Of a DNA stretch of 64,000 nucleotides, positions 1-8,325 are shown piece after piece. The position numbers and the translations under genes are program-made. Position 1 is the stretch's first letter, and every line of letters starts with the position of its first letter. Origin of the DNA: Acetanaerobacterium elongatum (GTDB lineage: Bacteria > Bacillota > Clostridia > Oscillospirales > Ruminococcaceae). A model generated the notes under the pieces. It saw only the letters and a list, made by a program, of their open reading frames with translations. It had not been told where the DNA came from and searched no databases. The stretch lies in NCBI RefSeq assembly GCF_900103835.1, contig NZ_FNID01000001.1:62001-126000 (forward strand). The letters are read 5' to 3'.

Positions 1-588
1 GCCGCCGCCGGATACTGCTTTTATATTATATACGCCGGCAGGAAAATCGATACCTGCGGTATAATGACCATTGCTTAACTTCGCTTCATATCGAACAGGT
101 GCAACCGCTTTTGACGATTCAGGCTTTGAGGATGCTACACTGCTTGATTTCGGAGCGGAAGAAGAGGCCTTACTGCTTTGCTCTGAAGCAGCAGAGGATA
201 CTTTGCTGCTGGCTTGTGCAGCCGAAGAAGAACTTTCATTCGCTACAGAACTAACCTCAGCCGGGGCCTTTGAACTTGCAACCGTAGGATTGTCATTATG
301 TTGAAGACTACCTAAAAATGTACTTATTAACAATAGTCCGCATATACAAGAAATAATAATCTTAACAACGATATTCCATTTCTTTTGGAATAACCACATC
401 AGTATAAGACCGACTGGATAGAATAAAATCAGTAGCAGTATCGTTAACCAACTCTTTTTATACCATCTGGTTTTAATGGGAGTAGGTTGATCCGGAACAA
501 CTACCGCTCCTTTAGCAAACGATTGACCGCATTTTTGACAAAATTGTGCGTCATCAGGATTGGCCGTACCACATTTGGGACAAAACAT
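1..588 (-). CDS. zinc-ribbon membrane protein with Ser-rich linker (3' end cut by window edge)
   Basis: The reading frame starts at ATG 588 and is open to base 1, giving 196 residues with the C-terminus missing. The first 20 residues form a zinc ribbon with two pairs of CxxC (CPKC near residues 3-6 and CQKC near 17-20). Two hydrophobic segments follow at about residues 45-66 and 72-92. A linker of about 60 residues rich in Ser and Ala comes next. The last visible part (GHYTAGIDFPAGVYNI) resembles the small beta domain found at the end of many Firmicutes zinc-ribbon membrane proteins. Function is unknown. The gene probably encodes a membrane protein with a cytosolic zinc ribbon and an exported C-terminal domain; that topology is inferred. 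Confidence 0.8.
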   Translation of the reverse strand, partial: MFCPKCGTANPDDAQFCQKCGQSFAKGAVVVPDQPTPIKTRWYKKSWLTILLLILFYPVGLILMWLFQKKWNIVVKIIISCICGLLLISTFLGSLQHNDNPTVASSKAPAEVSSVANESSSSAAQASSKVSSAASEQSSKASSSAPKSSSVASSKPESSKAVAPVRYEAKLSNGHYTAGIDFPAGVYNIKAVSGGG

Positions 589-721
589 AACAAGCGCCTT
601 CTTTCCAACATTTTTACATTATTTAACCATTGTTTGCCAAGATGAAAGGATGAATTGTTCAATAGCATTGTGTCCTTATCTTAGGGGGGATTTGGGGAAA
701 TAAGATTACATTTGGGCAATG

Positions 722-756
722 AAAAAGCCACCGCTGATTTCAGCGGATGGCTTTTT
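722..756 (-). terminator. Rho-independent terminator after tRNA-Gly
   Basis: The inverted repeat AAAAAGCCA-CCGCTGA / TCAGCGG-TGGCTTTTT lies 15 bases beyond the tRNA CCA end and has a T-run on the minus strand. It could work in both directions. Confidence 0.75.
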
Positions 757-770
757 CATGTTGTATGTTT

Positions 771-844
771 TGGAGCAGGTGATGGGAATCGAACCCACAA
801 CCTCAGCTTGGGAAGCTGATGTTTTACCACTAAACTACACCTGC
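771..844 (-). tRNA. tRNA-Gly (anticodon TCC), CCA encoded
   Basis: On the minus strand the seven-base acceptor arm GCAGGTG pairs with CACCTGC, followed by T and an encoded CCA. The D-loop has GTGGTAA, the anticodon stem-loop is CAGCTTCCCAAGCTG with anticodon TCC, and the T-arm contains GGGTTCGATTCCC. All four arms fold, so the gene appears functional. Confidence 0.95.
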
Positions 845-929
845 ATATGTCAATAAAGTATTCAAAACATTGTCGCGTCGCACAAAATATTATCCTACTT
901 ACTCGCAGAATTGTCAAGTGTTTTTTGTT

Positions 930-1059
930 GTTAATGCGGCTCAACCACGAAGCTGACGCCGTGGCGCTGACCCTGCCGCTGTCCATATCCGGCTGTGCAT
1001 ACAGCTGCAAGAACCCCGGCAAGGTCAACCTTTATGGCTTCTCTGATGACAATATCCAT
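930..1059 (-). pseudogene. N-terminal remnant of a GNAT acetyltransferase, frameshifted
   Basis: A frame starting at ATG 1059, behind an AAGGATTGG ribosome site, reads MDIVIREAIKVDLAGVL, a typical GNAT N-acetyltransferase start. That frame then becomes meaningless. The neighbouring frame continues with LQLYAQPDMDSGRV, which is the expected next stretch of the same family. The similarity ends near base 930 and no acetyl-CoA binding motif is present. The remnant therefore has a frameshift near base 1010 and lost everything after about 40 residues. It lies between tRNA-Gly and the trkA-like genes. Confidence 0.6.
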
Positions 1060-1082
1060 GCAGCCAATCCTTAACCGGGCAA

Positions 1083-1739
1083 TTACAGCCCCAGCTGGCG
1101 GCTTAATTCGTGTAGTGTGTTATCCTTGGTGATCGTGATGATGTGATCGCCCGCCTGCAGAACGGTACTGCCGCGGGGGATAATGATCTGGTCGTTGCGC
1201 GAGATGGATACAATCACTGAATCTTCGGGCAGATGAATCTCGGCAAGGGTTTTACCGCTGTACTTAAAATCGGCGGGCAGCGCAATCTCTGAGAGAGAGG
1301 TTTCGCCGCGGTTGAGCGACATCAGGTTCTTAATGGCGGCGGAATCCACCTCACGCTCAAGCAGACGTGCGATATTATCGGTGCTGCTGATGGGGATATC
1401 TACGCCCAAACGCTTCATAATAGACGCATTCTTGGGGTTGTTAACACGTGCAACGGTACGCTTGATATTATATACCCGCTTGCCCAGCTCGCAGGCCACC
1501 AGGTTATCCTCATCCTTACCGGTTACGCAGATAAGCGCATCCGCCTCGTCGGCACCCGCCTCACCCAAAGACTTGATGGTGGTGCCGTCGCCAATAATTA
1601 CGGGAATATCCAGGTCGTTGGCACATTTTTGGCAGAGATCTCGGTTAATTTCTATAATTCTAGGCTCATGGCCGTGTTCCAACAGGGTTTTGGAAAGGTA
1701 ATAACCAACCTTTCCTCCGCCTACTACAATTACGATCAT
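1083..1739 (-). CDS. trkA: TrkA-like K+ transport regulatory subunit
   Basis: This 218-residue protein has an N-terminal Rossmann RCK domain (residues 1-130) with the NAD-binding motif GGGKVG at 7-12 and an acidic residue ending strand 2. A TrkA-C domain follows (about 140-218). Such proteins gate Trk/Ktr potassium channels on the inner face of the membrane in response to NAD(H) or c-di-AMP. The membrane pore subunit (TrkH/KtrB) is not in this window. It lies 93 bases downstream of a second TrkA-like gene in the same direction, so the two are probably co-transcribed. Confidence 0.88.
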   Translation of the reverse strand: MIVIVVGGGKVGYYLSKTLLEHGHEPRIIEINRDLCQKCANDLDIPVIIGDGTTIKSLGEAGADEADALICVTGKDEDNLVACELGKRVYNIKRTVARVNNPKNASIMKRLGVDIPISSTDNIARLLEREVDSAAIKNLMSLNRGETSLSEIALPADFKYSGKTLAEIHLPEDSVIVSISRNDQIIIPRGSTVLQAGDHIITITKDNTLHELSRQLGL

Positions 1740-1832
1740 ATTTCAAGTCCATACCTTTCTTTACAAATCGCCGGGGCACGTTGTACCGTTCGAAAACCGG
1801 CTTAGAGGTTTACGATTCTATAACCCTATACG

Positions 1833-2453
1833 CTAATCGATTATCTTGGCGTAAACAAGCTTATCGGTGGCTTGCAGCACATATTTTCCGTTTGCTGCAA
1901 GGTTCAGCGAGCGGTTCTCATGCATTACCGCAAACAGCATCTCCTCTGAATCATTTTCAAGTGATTCGAGCGTTTTTCCCACATAGCTTTTCGGAACCGG
2001 GATGGTGGAATAGCTAATCGTAGAAGACCCGATGGTTTGATGCTGGCTGTCGGCACTTCCCACCAGCGCAGACTTTACCGCATTTACCGTAAGGTTGGTG
2101 GAGCATACGGTGCTGATACCGAAGCTGGCGAAAATCTCCTGCCGGGCAGGGTCGTAGATGCGGGTGAGCACAGTGGGAACATGAAACAGCTCCTTGGCAA
2201 TCTGGCACACCATAATGTTGATGTTATCGTCCGGCGTAACTGCCGCTATCGCGTCGCAGGCTTCGATTCCCGCGTTTTTAAGCACATCCTCGTCAATCGG
2301 AATACCCGAAACGGTGTATCCGTCAAAATCATTGTCAAGCGCATCAAAGCTGCGGGGGTCCCTGTCCACAACCGAAACGGTGTGTCCTTCGGCGGAAAGC
2401 GTACTCGCAAGACGGGAACCAACCTTACGGCAGCCGACAATCAATATATTCAT
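1833..2453 (-). CDS. second TrkA/KtrA-like regulatory protein with altered glycine motif
   Basis: This 206-residue protein has the same two-domain layout as its neighbour: an RCK_N Rossmann domain then an RCK_C domain from about residue 135. The dinucleotide motif reads GCRKVG instead of the usual GxGxxG, so the second glycine is Arg. That may weaken or change nucleotide binding. The acidic end of strand 2 (VVDRD) is kept. It is first in the probable two-gene operon. The two proteins may form a hetero-oligomeric ring on one channel, as known for paired TrkA systems; that is inference. Confidence 0.85.
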   Translation of the reverse strand: MNILIVGCRKVGSRLASTLSAEGHTVSVVDRDPRSFDALDNDFDGYTVSGIPIDEDVLKNAGIEACDAIAAVTPDDNINIMVCQIAKELFHVPTVLTRIYDPARQEIFASFGISTVCSTNLTVNAVKSALVGSADSQHQTIGSSTISYSTIPVPKSYVGKTLESLENDSEEMLFAVMHENRSLNLAANGKYVLQATDKLVYAKIID

Positions 2454-2609
2454 AGAATCTATATCCTTTCCGTAATCAGCCTAAATCAAAAAGCTCCAAG
2501 CTAAAAGGGGCTTATCTGCATTAATAAATATCAAAATGAGTGTGATAGTAGTATTATAGTACACTTTATAAAATAAGCAAGAGGGAAAAAAGTAAAACCA
2601 AGTAAAGGC

Positions 2610-2645
2610 AAACCGAAGCCGCGGGGTTAGCCGCGGCTTCGGTTT
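2610..2645 (-). terminator. strong terminator hairpin
   Basis: A 15-bp perfect stem AAACCGAAGCCGCGG / CCGCGGCTTCGGTTT lies 3 bases after the carboxypeptidase stop codon. Confidence 0.85.
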
Positions 2646-2648
2646 GGT

Positions 2649-3476
2649 TTATTGTTTCTCCCAGTATTCTTCAAGGCAGAGGTTGTTTTTGGTCATATAC
2701 TCGGCAGTTTCTTTACCCACATAACGGTAATGCCACGGCTCGTAGGTAATGCCGGTAATATCCTGCTTATCCTTTGGATAACGCAGTACAAAGCCATACT
2801 CGGTGCAATGACTTATCAACCACTTAAACTCCTCGGTCTGGTCAAAGGTATCGTCCAGGTCGCCATGCTTCTGGTACCACTCTACACCAACAATATCGCT
2901 TGCAAGCCCGGTATGGTGCTCGCTGGTGTTGGGAACAGCCACCCACCTTGCGGCCTCAGCCTCTGCATCCTTCTGGCTATAACCCAGCTTGACATATTCA
3001 GATACCTTTTGGCTGTACAAGGTTTTTTGCTTCGCAACACTGCGATAAGCCGAGATTACCTGTAACTTCATGCCGTCCTTCTTCGCCGCCGCCAGCATAT
3101 CATCAAGATTCTCTACCACCCGGGAATCAACATCATAGGCGCTGCCCTTAATCTCTGAAAGGTCTACCTTAAAGCTTTCCGGCAGTGGGTGTGCGCGATT
3201 GACCAGTATCAGGTTCCACTTATCCCCTGCATTCACGGGCACAGCCTCCTCTGAACTGCTGCCTGCCTTGCTTTCGGCAGGCTTGCTGTCTGTTTGGGAT
3301 GATACTGCCGCACTTTCTGCCGCACTGGTTTCTGGAAGCGCACTGCTCACCGATGATGAGACCTCCTGCGATACATCCGGCTGAGTACTGCTTGAACCGT
3401 CTGTAAGACCATAGGTACAGGATGTGAGCAGCAACAGTACTGCAACAGTAACAACAATCATTTTAATATGCCTCAT
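2649..3476 (-). CDS. D-alanyl-D-alanine carboxypeptidase, VanY/M15B lipoprotein
   Basis: The protein trims the terminal D-Ala from peptidoglycan stem peptides outside the membrane. A lipoprotein signal ends in LLTSC, followed by a Ser/Ala-rich linker to about residue 85. The M15B catalytic domain holds the zinc motif SEHHTGLASDIV and, near the C-terminus, EPWHYRYVG with the third metal His. I chose ATG 3476 (275 residues) over TTG 3491, because GGAAG sits 7 bases before 3476 while AAAGGA is too close to 3491. The gene is single, with its own terminator. Confidence 0.88.
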   Translation of the reverse strand: MRHIKMIVVTVAVLLLLTSCTYGLTDGSSSTQPDVSQEVSSSVSSALPETSAAESAAVSSQTDSKPAESKAGSSSEEAVPVNAGDKWNLILVNRAHPLPESFKVDLSEIKGSAYDVDSRVVENLDDMLAAAKKDGMKLQVISAYRSVAKQKTLYSQKVSEYVKLGYSQKDAEAEAARWVAVPNTSEHHTGLASDIVGVEWYQKHGDLDDTFDQTEEFKWLISHCTEYGFVLRYPKDKQDITGITYEPWHYRYVGKETAEYMTKNNLCLEEYWEKQ

Positions 3477-3674
3477 GTTTATAACTTCCAATCCTTTAAA
3501 ATCATATGCTCATACGGTGCCAGAAATAACGAGGCCGCGTATGAATCTTAATACGGGGTTTGCTGTAATCGGTGAACCCGATTATAGCGGTAAATTATAT
3601 ATATAGTGCGCTTCACCCATTATAATTCATTCTACTATCCATATGCAAATGATAAAATTTATTATAACAACTTA

Positions 3675-3703
3675 TTGACAAAGACTTTTAAGCCAGCTAT
3701 AAT
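3675..3703 (+). promoter_or_regulatory. promoter of perR-like gene
   Basis: A -35 TTGACA at 3675-3680 and a -10 TATAAT at 3698-3703 are both consensus, with a 17-bp spacer. Confidence 0.85.
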
Positions 3704-3714
3704 GTGAATAATGA

Positions 3715-3732
3715 TAATAATAATTATTATTA
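3715..3732 (+). promoter_or_regulatory. Fur/PerR-type operator, perfect palindrome
   Basis: An 18-bp perfect palindrome TAATAATAA|TTATTATTA starts 11 bases after the -10 box and ends 13 bases before the start codon of the Fur-family gene. It resembles the AT-rich Fur/PerR box family (PerR consensus TTATAATNATTATAA), so autoregulation is likely. Confidence 0.7.
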
Positions 3733-3744
3733 GTTGGTGCAAAG

Positions 3745-4137
3745 ATGAAGAATACCAAACAGAAAGCCCTGATATATAACGCCGTGATGCAGAACCGCTG
3801 CCACCCCACAGCAGACTATATCTACCACCTGCTCAAGCCCGAAAATCCCGGCTTAAGCCTTGCAACCGTATACCGCAACCTGAACACCTTTGCCAATGAG
3901 GGGCGTATTATAAAAATTGGCATGCCAAACGGCAGTGACCGATTCGACGGCACCCTGCGCCCGCATTTTCACATGGTATGCGAGCAGTGCGGCGAGGTTT
4001 TGGATATTGATTTAAGTCAGCTGGATCATCTGGCGGAAGAGGTTTACACACAAAGTGGGTTTACCGTTTCCTCTTACAATCTGGTTATCTACGGAACCTG
4101 CCAAAGCTGCGCCGAAGTTAAAGAAAATAACAGTTAA
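3745..4137 (+). CDS. perR: Fur-family regulator, PerR-like
   Basis: This 130-residue protein is the size of a PerR peroxide sensor. The winged helix includes HPTADYIY and LATVYRNLN. The regulatory metal site has candidate ligands in RFDG and PHFHMVC, with Asp after GEVLD. The structural zinc site has CEQC (near residue 89) and CQSC (near 120). PerR represses peroxide-defence genes and is inactivated when H2O2 oxidises metal-binding His. The gene directly downstream is rubrerythrin, the usual peroxidase of anaerobes, which favours PerR over Fur or Zur. Promoter and operator are directly upstream. Confidence 0.87.
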   Translation: MKNTKQKALIYNAVMQNRCHPTADYIYHLLKPENPGLSLATVYRNLNTFANEGRIIKIGMPNGSDRFDGTLRPHFHMVCEQCGEVLDIDLSQLDHLAEEVYTQSGFTVSSYNLVIYGTCQSCAEVKENNS

Positions 4138-4217
4138 GCCTAACAGTAATAAGCCTTCTTCAACAGGAGGTTTACATAATTCCTTTATCTAAAATATATA
4201 ACGAAAGAGGTATCAAC

Positions 4218-4757
4218 ATGAAAGAACTGAAGGGTACAAAAACCGAAAAAAATCTGATGACCGCGTTTGCCGGAGAGTCGCAGGCCAGAAACAAATATAC
4301 ATACTTCGCATCTCAGGCAAAAAAGGAAGGCTACGAGCAGATTGCTGCGCTGTTTACCGAAACCGCCAACAACGAGAAGGAGCACGCGAAGATCTGGTTT
4401 AAGCTGCTGCACAACGGCGTTGCCGACACTGCCACCAACCTGAAGGATGCCGCCGCCGGTGAGAACTACGAGTGGACCGATATGTACGCTAACTTTGCCA
4501 AGGAGGCCCGCGAGGAGGGCTTTGACCGTATCGCCTATCTGTTTGAGGGCGTAGCGAAGATTGAGAAGGAGCACGAGGCCCGTTACCTTGCCCTGCTAAG
4601 CAACGTAGAGAATTCCACCGTATTTGCCAAGGATGAGGAAGTATGCTGGATTTGCTTAAACTGCGGCCATGTTTACTACGGCAAGAATGCGCCGGAGAAA
4701 TGCCCAATCTGCGACCACCCGAAGGCTTACTTTGAGAAGCGTGCACAGAATTATTAA
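4218..4757 (+). CDS. rbr: rubrerythrin (NADH-linked peroxidase of anaerobes)
   Basis: This 179-residue protein has a ferritin-like diiron domain (residues 1-135) with the Glu ligands in [31 protein letters not shown] and [12 protein letters not shown]-terminal rubredoxin domain has CWICLNCG and CPIC, which hold one iron. Rubrerythrin reduces H2O2 in the cytosol of anaerobes. The ribosome site GAAAGAGG lies 8 bases before ATG. It sits 80 bases after the PerR-like gene and is probably co-transcribed and peroxide-induced. Confidence 0.95.
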   Translation: MKELKGTKTEKNLMTAFAGESQARNKYTYFASQAKKEGYEQIAALFTETANNEKEHAKIWFKLLHNGVADTATNLKDAAAGENYEWTDMYANFAKEAREEGFDRIAYLFEGVAKIEKEHEARYLALLSNVENSTVFAKDEEVCWICLNCGHVYYGKNAPEKCPICDHPKAYFEKRAQNY

Positions 4758-4771
4758 TGGAAGTGCGTACA

Positions 4772-4993
4772 ATGAGCATCGACAGTATAGTTGAAAATGC
4801 CTGTGTCCAAGCTATCGTTACTTTTCAAAATAAGGTTGACGCGGAATTCATTCGCTCAACTACAGGACTTGATGCACAAGATGCCGCTATTGCCCGCTGC
4901 CGGGCTATTGAAAAAGCCTTACCGGATATGATGCAAACTGCTTTAACAATAGCGTTAACTGAACTTGTTAAAAATATAGAAGAAAAACATTAA
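4772..4993 (+). CDS. small conserved-looking protein of unknown function
   Basis: A 73-residue protein starts at ATG 4772 with TGGAAG as ribosome site. An earlier ATG at 4757 would overlap the rubrerythrin stop by one base and add five residues. The sequence is mostly helical with no signal peptide, metal motif or membrane segment. I do not recognise a family. Its position directly after rubrerythrin and before a terminator makes it the last gene of the perR-rbr unit. Confidence 0.65.
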   Translation: MSIDSIVENACVQAIVTFQNKVDAEFIRSTTGLDAQDAAIARCRAIEKALPDMMQTALTIALTELVKNIEEKH

Positions 4994-4997
4994 ATAA

Positions 4998-5030
4998 ACG
5001 GGCTGCGGCAGAAAATTCACCGCAGCCCGT
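4998..5030. terminator. bidirectional terminator between convergent genes
   Basis: The stem ACGGGCTGCGG / CCGCAGCCCGT has T-rich sequence on both sides. It separates the perR-rbr unit (+) from nrdDG (-). Confidence 0.85.
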
Positions 5031-5036
5031 TTTCAT

Positions 5037-5549
5037 TTAAGCATCAAAATTAAGCAAAACCGTCTTGCCTTCCAAGAGGCTCTTTTTCACGTCAATTACG
5101 CGTTGGTTTGTGCTTCCGCGAAAACGCAGGGAGATATCGCGCTTGCCAAGCTCAAACCGGCCGTCCATGAGGATATCGGTTTGCCCAAGCAGGCTGTGAA
5201 TTGCAGCATTACTGCTTTGCAATAGCTCCTCGAAGGTATAGCCGGTATAGGTGATGACGTTTAGACGCGTTTCATCATGCAGTCGTTTAGCAAGCAGTGC
5301 AAGCGGAGCGGGCTGGCAGAACGGCTCGCCGCCGCTGAAGGTAACCCCTTTGAGCAGCGGGTTTTGAACAATCTGTTCAAACAGCTCGTCTGTATCCCTC
5401 ACCGTACCGCCCTCAAACGGGTGGGTTTGGGGGTTGTGGCAGCCCTCACAGGCGTGGGGGCAGCCCTGCACAAAAATCACATAACGTATACCGGGGCCAT
5501 CGGTAACCGACTCCTCTACCACGCCCGCCAGATTCAGCTTAGATTCCAT
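5037..5549 (-). CDS. nrdG: anaerobic ribonucleotide reductase activating enzyme
   Basis: This 170-residue radical-SAM enzyme has the cluster motif CPHACEGC (CxxxCxxC) near residues 30-37 and the SAM-binding TFSGGEPF. It uses SAM and a [4Fe-4S] cluster to place the glycyl radical on NrdD. Its start overlaps the nrdD stop by 11 bases, indicating translational coupling. The length is normal for NrdG. Confidence 0.95.
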   Translation of the reverse strand: MESKLNLAGVVEESVTDGPGIRYVIFVQGCPHACEGCHNPQTHPFEGGTVRDTDELFEQIVQNPLLKGVTFSGGEPFCQPAPLALLAKRLHDETRLNVITYTGYTFEELLQSSNAAIHSLLGQTDILMDGRFELGKRDISLRFRGSTNQRVIDVKKSLLEGKTVLLNFDA

Positions 5550-7884
5550 GCTTTACCCTGTCCTTCTCCTCGGCACGCTTGGCGTTGTTCCAGCGGTCGA
5601 TGGTACCCACCAGATAGCCGGTGATGCGGCGGATGCGCTCGAAATCCGGTGCGCCGTCACCCTCTTTACGGTGGCACTTAGGGCATTCGTTATCAATAAT
5701 GCCGTTGTAGCCGCATACCGGATCGCGGTCTACGGGGTGGTTTACCGAGCCGTAGCCAATGCCCTGCTCCTTCATAAAGCGGATAACCGTTTCAAACGCC
5801 TCAAGGTTCTTGGAGGTATCGCCGTCCATCTCTACATAGCTGATGTGCCCCGCATTGGTAAGGGCATGATAGGGCGCCTCAATGCGGATCTTATCAAACG
5901 CACGAATGGGATAATATACCGGCACATGGAACGAGTTGGTGTAGTAATCCCTATCGGTAATGCCGGGAAGTACGCCGTACTGCTGGCGGTCAATACGCAG
6001 GAAGCGACCGCTCAAACCCTCCGCCGGGGTGGCGAGCAGGGTGAAGTTCAAGCCGGTTTTCTCGCTCTCCTCATCCATACGCTTGCGCATATACCCGATA
6101 ATCTCAAGCCCGAGCTTCTGGCTCTCCTTGCTCTCGCCGTGATGCTTACCCGTAAGTGCCACAAGGGTTTCGGCAAGCCCGATAAAGCCCATACTCAGTG
6201 TGCCGTGCTTGAGCACCTCTTCTACACTGTCGTCCGGCCCGAGCTTCTCAGAGTCGATCCATACCCCCTGCCCCATTAAGAAGGGGTAGTTTCTGCCCTT
6301 CTTGGTGCACTGTATCTTAAAGCGGTGCAATAGCTGCTGGATGACAAGGTCGATACGGCGGTCAAGAATCTCATAGAAGCGTGTCATGTCGCCGTGAGCC
6401 TCGATGCCGATGCGCGGCAGGTTGATAGAGGTAAAGCTCAGGTTGCCTCTGCCGCAGGTTACCTCGCGTGATTTATCGTGGCTGTTGCCAAGCACACGGG
6501 TACGGCAGCCCATATAGGCCACCTCGCTGTTGTAATCGCCCTCTTTATAGTAGGGCAGGTTAAACGGCGCGTCTAAAAAGCTGAAGTTGGGGAACAGGCG
6601 TTTGGCCGAGCAGTGGATGGCCAGCTTAAACAGATCGTAGTTCGGGTCGCCCTCGTTATAGTTGACGCCCTCTTTTACCTTGAATATCTGTACAGGGAAG
6701 ATGGGGGTCTCACCCTCGCCAAGCCCCGCTTCGGTAGCCAGCAAAAGGTTCATGATTACCATGCGCCCCTCGGGAGAGGTGTCGGTACCGTAGTTTACCG
6801 AGCTAAACGGCACCTGAGCGCCCGCACGGGAGTTCATGGTGTTGAGATTGTGAACAAATGCCTCCATCGCCTGATAGGTGGTGCGCTGGGTTTCATTTTG
6901 TGCCGTATCAAAGGCATAGCGGTGAAGCTTCTCGGCTTCGGCGGCATCAAGCCCCTCCATCAGCGACTTAAACGGGCTGCCCATAAGGTATTCGGCAAGC
7001 GCCTTACCGCAGGCCTCGTCTGAGTGCAGGGTAACCGTTTCGCTGATATTCTCCTTCAGGCCCTGTACCAGTGCATCGCCCTCTTCGCCCGAGATGCCAA
7101 AGCGAACCTTTGCATAATCACGCACGGCTTTATAGTAGTTTCGTTTAAAGGTTTTGGCCACGCCCATTGCCATGGCATAGTCAAAGTTGGGCACGCTCTG
7201 CCCGCCGTGCATCTCGTTCTGGTTTGCCTGAATGGCAATACAGGCAAGCGCCGAGTAGCTCTGGATGTCGTTCGGCTCACGCAGGTTGCCGTGGCCGGTG
7301 GAAAAACCGCCGCGGAACAGCTTGATGAGATCAATCTGGCAGCAGGTTTCGGTGAGCATATAGAAATCCTTGTCGTGGATATGAATGTCGCCGTTGATAT
7401 GCGCGGCGGCAATCTCCTTGGGCAGGATGTAGTTATCGATAAAATACTTGGCGCCCTCCGAACCATACTTAAGCATGGTGCCCATGGCGGTATCGGCATC
7501 AATATTGGCATTCTCGCGCTTGATATCGGCATCCTTCGCATAGGCAAAGGTAAGCTCCTTGTAGATATCCATCAAATCCGCCTCGGTCTGGCGAATCTTC
7601 GCATGCGCGGCTCGGTACAGGATATAGGACTTCGCGGTTTTGGCAAAGCCGGAGGAAATAAGTACCTCCTCTACCCTATCCTGAATCTGTTCAACCGTAG
7701 GCACCTGCCCATCCGGCAGTGCGGCAACCACCTGCGCGGTAAGGGCATCGAGTGCTGCATCGCTCATCAGCTCGCCGTCCACACTCTGGTTGGCCTTGCT
7801 GATGGCAGTGCGGATTTTAATGCTGTTAAACGGCACAACCTCACCACTGCGTTTCTTGATGGTGTCGGTTAATGTTCTGATCAT
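5539..7884 (-). CDS. nrdD: class III anaerobic ribonucleoside-triphosphate reductase
   Basis: This 781-residue enzyme makes dNTPs without oxygen. An ATP-cone covers residues 1-95. The catalytic barrel follows, with NCxxxxG-type Cys regions, for example MGCRTRVLGN and EVTCGRGNLSFTSINL. A zinc site near the C-terminus includes CGYNG and CPKC. The glycyl radical loop is RITGYLVG about 30 residues from the end. GATGGGGAGAC lies just before the start codon. nrdG follows directly. A consensus promoter and a paired palindrome are upstream (8023-8051 and 7975-8022). Confidence 0.96.
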   Translation of the reverse strand: MIRTLTDTIKKRSGEVVPFNSIKIRTAISKANQSVDGELMSDAALDALTAQVVAALPDGQVPTVEQIQDRVEEVLISSGFAKTAKSYILYRAAHAKIRQTEADLMDIYKELTFAYAKDADIKRENANIDADTAMGTMLKYGSEGAKYFIDNYILPKEIAAAHINGDIHIHDKDFYMLTETCCQIDLIKLFRGGFSTGHGNLREPNDIQSYSALACIAIQANQNEMHGGQSVPNFDYAMAMGVAKTFKRNYYKAVRDYAKVRFGISGEEGDALVQGLKENISETVTLHSDEACGKALAEYLMGSPFKSLMEGLDAAEAEKLHRYAFDTAQNETQRTTYQAMEAFVHNLNTMNSRAGAQVPFSSVNYGTDTSPEGRMVIMNLLLATEAGLGEGETPIFPVQIFKVKEGVNYNEGDPNYDLFKLAIHCSAKRLFPNFSFLDAPFNLPYYKEGDYNSEVAYMGCRTRVLGNSHDKSREVTCGRGNLSFTSINLPRIGIEAHGDMTRFYEILDRRIDLVIQQLLHRFKIQCTKKGRNYPFLMGQGVWIDSEKLGPDDSVEEVLKHGTLSMGFIGLAETLVALTGKHHGESKESQKLGLEIIGYMRKRMDEESEKTGLNFTLLATPAEGLSGRFLRIDRQQYGVLPGITDRDYYTNSFHVPVYYPIRAFDKIRIEAPYHALTNAGHISYVEMDGDTSKNLEAFETVIRFMKEQGIGYGSVNHPVDRDPVCGYNGIIDNECPKCHRKEGDGAPDFERIRRITGYLVGTIDRWNNAKRAEEKDRVKHGI

Positions 7885-7916
7885 TTTGTCTCCCCATCTC
7901 TCTTATGATAGATTTA

Positions 7917-7938
7917 CCCGCTCACAGCCATGAGCGGG
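7917..7938 (-). promoter_or_regulatory. hairpin in nrdD 5' leader
   Basis: An 8-bp perfect stem CCCGCTCA / TGAGCGGG with a 6-base loop lies about 32 bases before the nrdD start. It has no T-run, so it is more likely a stabilising or translation-related stem than a terminator. Confidence 0.5.
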
Positions 7939-7974
7939 ATAAATAGCAAAATAATAATTCGCGCTTTAGAATGA

Positions 7975-8022
7975 AAAAGTATACTGGCCAAGTACACAAG
8001 TGCACTCAATCGGTATACTTTT
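7975..8022 (-). promoter_or_regulatory. paired GTATAC palindromes after nrdD promoter (candidate operator)
   Basis: Arms AAAAGTATAC (7975-7984) and GTATACTTTT (8013-8022) form an inverted repeat. Each contains the palindrome GTATAC, with centres 34 bp apart, close to three helical turns. The repeat starts directly after the -10 box. NrdR commonly binds two boxes about three turns apart at nrd promoters, but these boxes do not match the published NrdR consensus well, so the regulator is unassigned. Confidence 0.5.
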
Positions 8023-8051
8023 ATGATACATTATCTAGTTGAAAAAGTCAA
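8023..8051 (-). promoter_or_regulatory. promoter of nrdDG
   Basis: On the minus strand, -35 TTGACT (8046-8051) and -10 TATCAT (8023-8028) are 17 bp apart. The leader is about 130 bases. Confidence 0.7.
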
Positions 8052-8325
8052 TAATAAATTAGAATCAATACAATATCTTGTGTGATGTTTGTCTCATTTT
8101 ATGGCAGCGGCATATCCCTGCAGTATTTGTGTGTTTAAAAAATTCTTTACGGGGAAACACCAGGTAACAATTGCGGCAGGTAAAATAGGGCTGAATGCAG
8201 TTATATCAAGCATTGTGTCAATGTTCTGCCATACACTTTTGGTTTTACTATGTCATGCTTTTTTAAAAAAATCAACAAGGCGCAAAGAATTTTAAAAGCA
8301 ATTAAGATATCACTTCCGGCTAATA

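Noticed and set aside
5548-7872. Long open frames on the plus strand opposite nrdD and nrdG (for example 5548-6279 and 7024-7872)
   Set aside because: They lie antisense to well-supported genes with conserved catalytic motifs, and lack ribosome sites and family features.
7975-8022. Firm NrdR boxes
   Set aside because: Spacing is suggestive, but the boxes do not match the consensus ACACWATATATWGTGT well enough to assign the regulator.
8089-8295. 68-codon frame between nrdD and trxA
   Set aside because: No ribosome site and it overlaps regulatory sequence; composition does not look protein-coding.
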